In this document: positions 15,978 to 20,274 of the stretch, in pieces
Layout of the letters: every line of letters starts with the position of its first letter
Numbering within the stretch: position 1 is the first letter of the stretch
Made by a program: the position numbers and the translations under genes
Notes under the pieces: model-generated
What the model was told of the DNA's origin: nothing
Database searches by the model: none
What the model saw: the letters and a program-made list of their open reading frames with translations, nothing else
NCBI GenBank assembly: GCA_002372545.1
Contig: DFHD01000042.1
Span: 7,042-27,315, forward strand
Length of the DNA stretch: 20,274 nt
Reading direction: 5' to 3'
Origin: Lachnospiraceae bacterium UBA3732
GTDB lineage: Bacteria > Bacillota > Clostridia > Lachnospirales > Lachnospiraceae

Positions 15978-16357
15978 ACTGTTTCCTCCTCTCCCTTTCC
16001 GGCCAGAACATGCTCGGCAACGCGGCACATAACAGCCCAGACCACGGTAATGGTCACTGCCATCGTCACACCTACCGTCGCCATTTCCTTCAGCATCTCC
16101 ATCGCCGAGGCTTCATCCTCCATAGCCGTCAGGAATGGGAACCAGGGCACGATTTCTCCATGCCAGATATGTTCAAAGAGCAGGATCAGCACACCGCCCC
16201 AGAGCATATGGGAAAGCCAGCTGAGCTTTCTGGAAAGCGGGATCACCGCCTTTTTTTCGGCTCCGCCCGCCTCTAACTTCTTTTCCTTCTTCTCTTCCGC
16301 TTTCTTTACGATCGTTACAACCGTTGCCTCAGCGGCAGAAACCAAAAAACAAGCCAT
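15974..16357 (-). CDS. Small membrane protein of unknown function, coupled to the next gene
   Basis: The 127-residue protein begins with a short hydrophobic stretch (MACFLVSAAEATVVTIVKK) and then a Lys/Glu-rich charged stretch. Two clear membrane segments follow: LSHMLWGGVLILLFEHIWH (about 48-66) and MATVGVTMAVTITVVWAVMC (about 92-111). Met-Ala-Cys-Phe-Leu-Val at the start resembles a recurring family of small clostridial membrane proteins, but I do not know a function. Ribosome binding site GGGAGG precedes the start at 16357. It overlaps the next gene by 4 bp (ATGA). A promoter is visible at 16456-16484 with a short hairpin in the leader. Confidence 0.75.
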   Translation of the reverse strand: MACFLVSAAEATVVTIVKKAEEKKEKKLEAGGAEKKAVIPLSRKLSWLSHMLWGGVLILLFEHIWHGEIVPWFPFLTAMEDEASAMEMLKEMATVGVTMAVTITVVWAVMCRVAEHVLAGKGEEETV

Positions 16358-16391
16358 ACTGCAACCTCCCTTTCATGATCAATATGAAAAT

Positions 16392-16405
16392 CCGCCGTAG
16401 GGCGG
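16392..16405 (-). promoter_or_regulatory. Leader hairpin CCGCC-GTAG-GGCGG before the membrane protein pair
   Basis: A perfect 5-bp GC stem with a 4-base loop lies between the promoter (16456-16484) and the start at 16357. On the minus strand it is followed by ATTTTC and preceded by GAAA. It looks like a small attenuator or 5' stabiliser, but the T-run is short, so the effect is uncertain. Confidence 0.35.
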
Positions 16406-16455
16406 TTTCCGGGTTTACCGCACAGACAGTCTCCGATGATAAACCCTACACTATC

Positions 16456-16484
16456 AATATACCATTTCCTTTTTCGCACTGCAA
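16456..16484 (-). promoter_or_regulatory. Promoter of the membrane-protein/maf/mnmA transcript
   Basis: On the minus strand TTGCAG (16479-16484) and TATATT (16456-16461) are 17 bp apart, with TGG just before the -10 (extended -10 form). This fits a SigA promoter about 100 bp upstream of the start at 16357. Confidence 0.6.
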
Positions 16485-16501
16485 GAAAGAGTTCACGCAA
16501 T

Positions 16502-16675
16502 GTGACGCCAATCGTTCTCAAAAAAAATCCGGAGATATACAGCTATTTTGCAGATAGACAGAATAATAGTGCTGAAAGGCTTACGAGAAGTAATCTTTAT
16601 GAGAAGTTCTTTGATGACAGAGATGATGATATAAATGGTGTTATTGATGGAATCAAACCGGATCCTGAAAATTAA
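16502..16675 (+). CDS. Possible small hydrophilic protein, 57 residues, GTG start
   Basis: This reading frame overlaps the promoter region of the divergent membrane genes and ends in TAA at 16675. Eighteen bases after it a strong plus-strand terminator follows, which supports a real transcript. The GTG at 16502 has AAAGAG about ten bases upstream; an in-frame ATG at 16436 exists, but without a ribosome binding site. The C-terminal part is acidic (FFDDRDDDINGVIDGIK) and hydrophilic, with no signal or membrane segment. I do not recognise it; it may be the tail of a decayed gene. It is more AT-rich than its neighbours. Confidence 0.35.
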   Translation: MTPIVLKKNPEIYSYFADRQNNSAERLTRSNLYEKFFDDRDDDINGVIDGIKPDPEN

Positions 16676-16692
16676 TCAGTATTAGAATATAA

Positions 16693-16719
16693 AGGTCCCC
16701 ATTACGGGGATCTTTTTTT
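16693..16719 (+). terminator. Rho-independent terminator, plus strand
   Basis: AGGTCCCC-ATTAC-GGGGATCT forms an 8-bp stem with one G-U pair and is followed directly by a run of seven T. It would end transcription of the small plus-strand frame that stops at 16675. Confidence 0.8.
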
Positions 16720-16723
16720 GACT

Positions 16724-16758
16724 AAAGAAAAAGAGGTTATACATTAAGTATAACCTCT
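16724..16758 (-). terminator. Terminator of the carB-glnA-ANTAR transcript, minus strand
   Basis: AGAGGTTATAC (16732-16742) and GTATAACCTCT (16748-16758) form a perfect 11-bp stem with a 5-base loop. On the minus strand it is followed by TTTTCTTT. It lies 64 bp after the stop of the ANTAR gene and faces the plus-strand terminator at 16693. The 16759-16821 gap holds nothing recognised. Confidence 0.72.
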
Positions 16759-16821
16759 AACGTAGATTGGTTCGTGTCTGTAAGGTCCTTATGAAGACCG
16801 GGACAAAGCGGACCGGTCATC

Positions 16822-17406
16822 TCAGTATTTCTCGATGATCTCCTCTGCAACCATCTTCCGCGTAAGACCGCGGTCCATTGCCAGCTTTCCGATCCGGGCA
16901 TGAGCCTCCTCCTCGGACAGCCCCTCCGCCGTGATCAGCTTCCACTTCGCCTTATTCACAATGCGGATCTCCTCCATTTTTTCCTCCAGGCGCTGTACCT
17001 GCCGGTCCTTTTCCCGGAGACGCTGCTGCACAGCCGCAAGAAAACGCACATTCCGTATCACATCCTTCTCCGAAAGCGGCTTTTGTATCGTAATGATCCC
17101 CCGGTCGATCACATGATCCGTTACATCTCCGGCAATCTCCGGCGGAGCCATCAGGAGCACTGCCGCACCATGCCGTTCCGCTGCGTCAAGTGCAAATTCC
17201 ACACCCATTTCATCCGGCAGGGGGAGACTCACCAGCACAATGTCAAAATGCCTTTCCAGCATGGCCCGTCTGGCCAGAGTCGCGCTCTTCCGGATCTCAA
17301 ATACCGGAAAACGGGGACCGCTGACGACCCGTTTCACAAAATTATTCAATTGGTCAGCTGCGGAAACCAAAAGCACCGCATACTGTGGGTCTTTTCTCTT
17401 GATCAT
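16822..17406 (-). CDS. ANTAR-domain antiterminator with degenerate receiver (NitR-like)
   Basis: The 194-residue protein has a receiver-like domain (about 10-125), a coiled coil (LREKDRQVQRLEEKMEEI) and a C-terminal ANTAR RNA-binding domain (about 145-192: VNKAKWKLITAEGLSEEEAHARIGKLAMDRGLTRKMVAEEII). ANTAR proteins bind paired RNA hairpins and prevent early termination. In the receiver the usual phosphorylated Asp is replaced by Ser60 (VLVSLPLPDEMG), while the conserved Lys of IQKPLSE remains, so normal phosphorylation is unlikely. It lies 104 bp downstream of glnA. Clostridial glnA-nitR pairs, in which an ANTAR protein controls glutamine synthetase by antitermination, are known, and the same role is inferred here. 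The start has GGAG nine bases upstream. Confidence 0.88.
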   Translation of the reverse strand: MIKRKDPQYAVLLVSAADQLNNFVKRVVSGPRFPVFEIRKSATLARRAMLERHFDIVLVSLPLPDEMGVEFALDAAERHGAAVLLMAPPEIAGDVTDHVIDRGIITIQKPLSEKDVIRNVRFLAAVQQRLREKDRQVQRLEEKMEEIRIVNKAKWKLITAEGLSEEEAHARIGKLAMDRGLTRKMVAEEIIEKY

Positions 17407-17510
17407 TCCGTAAATCTCCGGCTATGCTGCTATCCACTACGGCTTCCGGTGCCGTATTACGTGCACGGACGTCCTCAATGCTCTTAACGCGCCTGCTGAA
17501 CGGTTACCGA

Positions 17511-18683
17511 TCAGGAAAGATACGCCTCAATCAATGCATCAGGCACGATCTGACGGACAAAATCACTCTTTTTCGCCGCCAGGCAGGCTTCCTTCCTGGA
17601 CTGGGGCAGGAAGCCTCCGGCCTCATCCATTTCCGGCGGAAGCTCCAGCCGTTTTTCGATTCCGTAAAGGCCCGCATGGATCAGCAGCGCATAGGCCAGA
17701 TAGGGATTGGAAAATGCATCCGGGGAGCGAAGCTCCACTCTCGTCCTTCCCTTTTCCTCACCGATATAAACAAGACCCGTATCAGCCTTAGCTGACCAGT
17801 TAATGCGGTCCGGCGCGGAGCTGTTGCCAAACCGGGCATAGGAGCCGTCAGAGGGATTCAGGAAAAGCGTGATCTCCCGGATCTTCTCGATAATCCCGGC
17901 AGCCGCTCGGCGGCCGGCATCCTCACCCTGCCTCGTTTCCACGAAAATATTGATATGATGGCCGTTTCCCGGCAGACTGGGCAGGGGCATGGGCGAAAAG
18001 TCCGCATAGAGACCGTTCCTGTCCGCCACAGTGCTGACCACCATCTTAAAGGTCGTCATCTGGTCCGCCGCCTTAAGGGGCTTGGCGTAATGAAAATCAA
18101 TCTCATTCTGCCCGGGGCCTCTCTCATGATGTGACCGCTCCGGCGTAAGACCCATTTCCTCTATTGTCAGGCAGATTTCCCGGCGGATATTCTCGCCCCT
18201 GTCCAGCGGCGCAATATCCATATAGCCGGCCTCGTCATAGGGCACCTTCGTAGGATTTCCCTCTTCATCCTTCTTGAACAGGTAAAATTCGGACTCCGAA
18301 CCGAAACGGAATTCCACTCCGGCCTCTTCCGCCTTTTTCACCGCATCCATGAGGATCCGGCGGGTATCCGCAAGGAAGGGCTCACCCTCTGCCGTGCATA
18401 CATTACAGAACATACGGATCACCCGGCCGCTGTCCGGCCGCCAGGGAAGGACCGCAAGAGTGGAGGGATCCGGCCTTAAATAGAGGCAGGCATCCTCCGC
18501 TGTTTCAAAGCCCGCAATAGACCGGGCGTTGATGGGGATCCCTTCCTCAAAGGCCTTTCTGATCTCTCCGGGCATGACCGAAATATTTTTCTGCACACCG
18601 AAGGCATCCCGAAAGGCCAGACGGATAAACTTGGCGTCCTCCTCCTCGATATATTCCATGACTTCGCTGATCGTATAATCCAT
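17511..18683 (-). CDS. Glutamine synthetase (type I family), short and divergent
   Basis: Glutamine synthetases join ammonia and glutamate using ATP. The 390-residue protein shows the N-terminal beta-grasp region (KFIRLAFRDAFGVQKNI, SIAGFE), the metal motif FRFGSESEFYLF (about 126-136), SHHERGPGQNEIDF (184-197), GNGHHINIF (239-247), SYARFGN (281-287) and RVELRSPDAFSNPYLAYALL (315-334). It lacks about 40-50 C-terminal residues of the typical ~444-residue Bacillus enzyme, and the NRSALIRIP stretch that holds ATP-binding arginines is replaced by ADTGLVYIG. Activity or substrate could therefore differ. It sits 93 bp after carB and upstream of the ANTAR gene. The start at 18683 has AAAGGAG upstream. 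A gene symbol glnA is plausible, but given the divergence it is left out. Confidence 0.85.
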   Translation of the reverse strand: MDYTISEVMEYIEEEDAKFIRLAFRDAFGVQKNISVMPGEIRKAFEEGIPINARSIAGFETAEDACLYLRPDPSTLAVLPWRPDSGRVIRMFCNVCTAEGEPFLADTRRILMDAVKKAEEAGVEFRFGSESEFYLFKKDEEGNPTKVPYDEAGYMDIAPLDRGENIRREICLTIEEMGLTPERSHHERGPGQNEIDFHYAKPLKAADQMTTFKMVVSTVADRNGLYADFSPMPLPSLPGNGHHINIFVETRQGEDAGRRAAAGIIEKIREITLFLNPSDGSYARFGNSSAPDRINWSAKADTGLVYIGEEKGRTRVELRSPDAFSNPYLAYALLIHAGLYGIEKRLELPPEMDEAGGFLPQSRKEACLAAKKSDFVRQIVPDALIEAYLS

Positions 18684-18734
18684 AAGAAGCTCCTTTATCT
18701 CTTTTTTTCCTTCTCATACATGAAACACATACGG

Positions 18735-18753
18735 ATCATGATGATCTCATGAT
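18735..18753 (-). promoter_or_regulatory. Inverted repeat in the glnA leader, possible antitermination site
   Basis: ATCATGA-TGATC-TCATGAT is a perfect 7-bp inverted repeat with a 5-base loop between the carB stop and the glnA start. ANTAR targets normally have two hairpins with six-base loops (A at loop position 1 and G at 4). Only one hairpin is evident and its loop does not fit, so this is a weak candidate. Confidence 0.25.
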
Positions 18754-18776
18754 ATCTGCGGAAAACACACCGGGTT

Positions 18777-20274
18777 TTATATCGTCGAGATCTCCGGAAT
18801 GACCTCCTCCAGCACATCCAGCAGGATCCGCACCGTATCCAGCGAGGTGAACATGGTCACGCCGTTCATGACCGCGCACTGGCGAATGGCCACACCGTCC
18901 TCATAGTGAACACCCGAAAGGATGGCCCGTGTATTGATGATATAGCTGACATAGCCGGCACGGATGGATTTCAGCACCTCGTCGCTGCCATCGGAAAGCT
19001 TTCCTCTCAGTCTTGTCCGGATACCGTTTTCCTTCAGGAAATTGGCCGTTCCAACCGTTGCCTCAATGTTGAAGCCAAGCTCGTAGAACCGGCGGACCAG
19101 AGGCAGCGCCTCCTCCTTATCCTCATCTGCCAGCGTAACCATAACGGTTCCGTATTCCTTCATCTTGATGCCGGAAGCCTGGAGAGCCTTATAGAACGCC
19201 CGTTTCAGCTTCCTGTCATAGCCGATGGCCTCACCGGTGGATTTCATTTCCGGCGAAAGATAAGCATCCATGCCCTTCAGCTTGGCGAAGGAAAAGGCCG
19301 GTGCCTTAACATACCAGAATTTCTTTTCCGGCGCAACGCCGGCCGGGATGCCCTGCGCCTCCAGACTCTCGCCCAGCATGACTCTGGTGGCGATATCCAC
19401 CAGGGAGTAGCCGCTGGATTTGGAAAGGAAGGGCACACTCCGTGACGCCCGGGGATTTACCTCGATAATAAACACATTCTCATCATGATCCACGATGAAC
19501 TGGATATTGAACAGCCCGACAATGCCGATTCCCAGACCAAGCCGGGTGGTGTAATCCAGGATCGTATCCTTCACCTTCTGCGAAATGGAAAACGGCGGAT
19601 ATACGCTGGTGCTGTCTCCGGAATGCACGCCTGTCCGCTCCACCAGCTCCATGATCCCCGGAAGGAAGACCTCTCTGCCATCGCAGATGGCATCCACCTC
19701 CACTTCCTTGCCTACCACATATTTATCCACAAGAACCGGCTGATCCTCGTTCACTTCCACCGCATTCTGCAGGTAATGCCGCAGCATCTCCTCGTTGGCC
19801 ACGATCTCCATGGCCCTTCCGCCCAGAACGAAGCTCGGACGTACCAGAACGGGATAGCCGATCTTTTTCGCTACAGCCGCACCGCTTTCAATATCCGTCA
19901 CGGCCTCTCCCTTGGGATGCGGAATGTCCAGCTCACCGATCAGCGCCTCAAAAGCATCTCTGTCTTCCGCCTTGTCGATCGCCTCGCAATCCGTTCCGAT
20001 GATCCGCACGCCGCGGCGGGTCAGAGGCTCCGCCAGATTCACCGCTGTCTGTCCGCCAAGCGTGGCGATCACGCCCTCCGGCTTCTCCAGCTCCACAATG
20101 TTCATGATATCCTCCGGCGTCAGCGGTTCAAAATACAGCTTATCCGCCGTGGTATAGTCGGTGGAAACGGTTTCCGGGTTGTTGTTCACCACGATAGCCT
20201 CATAACCCATTGCCCGGATGGTCTTCACCGCGTGCACGGTGGAATAATCAAATTCCACGCCCTGCCCGATGCGG
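18777..20274 (-). CDS. carB: Carbamoyl-phosphate synthase large subunit, C-terminal half (cut by window edge)
   Basis: About 498 residues are visible, open to the right edge. The large subunit makes carbamoyl phosphate from glutamine-derived ammonia, bicarbonate and two ATP for arginine and pyrimidine synthesis, together with CarA. The visible part starts at RIGQGVEFDYSTVHAV and continues with VVNNNPETVSTDYTTADKLYFEPLT. The second ATP-grasp domain follows (DIPHPKGEAV, GYPVLVRPSFVLGGRAMEIV, LVDKYVVGKEVEVDAI, FIIEVNPRASRSVPFLSKSSG). The C-terminal MGS-like allosteric domain (FNIEATVGTANFLKENGI, AGYVSYIINTRA, RILLDVLEEV) ends the protein. All motifs of the second half look intact. A GTG codon at the first visible Val is not the real start, because the frame remains open upstream. 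It is followed after 93 bp by the glutamine synthetase gene. Confidence 0.97.
   Translation of the reverse strand, partial: RIGQGVEFDYSTVHAVKTIRAMGYEAIVVNNNPETVSTDYTTADKLYFEPLTPEDIMNIVELEKPEGVIATLGGQTAVNLAEPLTRRGVRIIGTDCEAIDKAEDRDAFEALIGELDIPHPKGEAVTDIESGAAVAKKIGYPVLVRPSFVLGGRAMEIVANEEMLRHYLQNAVEVNEDQPVLVDKYVVGKEVEVDAICDGREVFLPGIMELVERTGVHSGDSTSVYPPFSISQKVKDTILDYTTRLGLGIGIVGLFNIQFIVDHDENVFIIEVNPRASRSVPFLSKSSGYSLVDIATRVMLGESLEAQGIPAGVAPEKKFWYVKAPAFSFAKLKGMDAYLSPEMKSTGEAIGYDRKLKRAFYKALQASGIKMKEYGTVMVTLADEDKEEALPLVRRFYELGFNIEATVGTANFLKENGIRTRLRGKLSDGSDEVLKSIRAGYVSYIINTRAILSGVHYEDGVAIRQCAVMNGVTMFTSLDTVRILLDVLEEVIPEISTI

Noticed and set aside
17430..17465. Hairpin TACGGC-ACCGGAA-GCCGTA between glnA and the ANTAR gene as an ANTAR target
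   Set aside because: The loop has seven bases rather than six and no partner hairpin is visible; not strong enough to annotate.
16900..17487. Plus-strand frame of 195 codons opposite the ANTAR gene
   Set aside because: It is antisense to a protein with a clear ANTAR domain and has no start context.

Overview
The window looks like a chromosomal stretch of a Clostridia member of the Bacillota, most likely Lachnospiraceae. This is inferred from strong AGGAGG-type ribosome binding sites, a BspA-like leucine-rich repeat protein with a C-terminal SLH triplet, a glnA plus ANTAR-regulator pair of the clostridial type, and mid-GC housekeeping genes beside a clearly AT-richer insert. No rRNA, tRNA, CRISPR array or intact insertion sequence was seen.

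Layout. (1) 1-440: the 5' end of an ABC exporter gene on the minus strand, cut by the window edge. (2) About 545-8290: an AT-rich accessory block. On the minus strand it carries, in transcription order, a small XRE regulator, a secreted BspA/SLH surface protein, a large FHA-domain protein with one membrane segment, and two related four-TM membrane proteins, the first with a zinc ribbon. A 16-bp palindrome lies in the regulator's promoter, and its exact reverse complement lies between the regulator and the surface-protein gene. A broken Rpn/PD-(D/E)XK nuclease gene follows on the plus strand. A 62-64 bp double-hairpin repeat sits at both ends of the block in the same orientation. (3) 8324-9074: a plus-strand S24/LexA-like repressor with a near-consensus promoter. 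(4) 9268-13534: a glycan locus with two plus-strand GT2 glycosyltransferases converging on a minus-strand set (GT2, DPM1-like GT2, DUF2304 membrane protein). The 3' end of the DUF2304 gene is copied in a 46-bp tandem repeat. (5) 13584-16484: minus-strand mnmA, a maf gene with an unusual insertion, and two overlapping small membrane-protein genes behind a recognisable promoter. (6) 16502-16758: a possible small plus-strand gene and two terminators facing each other. (7) 16822-20274: minus-strand carB (3' part), a short and divergent glutamine synthetase gene, and an ANTAR antiterminator with a degenerate receiver domain.

How parts may work together. The XRE regulator probably represses itself and the surface-protein operon through the paired palindromes. 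The BspA/SLH protein would be displayed on the wall, while the FHA protein has an intracellular phosphothreonine-reader-like domain and an extracellular calcium-motif region, suggesting a signalling or envelope complex with the two membrane paralogues. carB, glnA and the ANTAR gene form a glutamine/nitrogen group in which the ANTAR protein probably controls glnA by antitermination. The surface-module functions are inference from domain layout.
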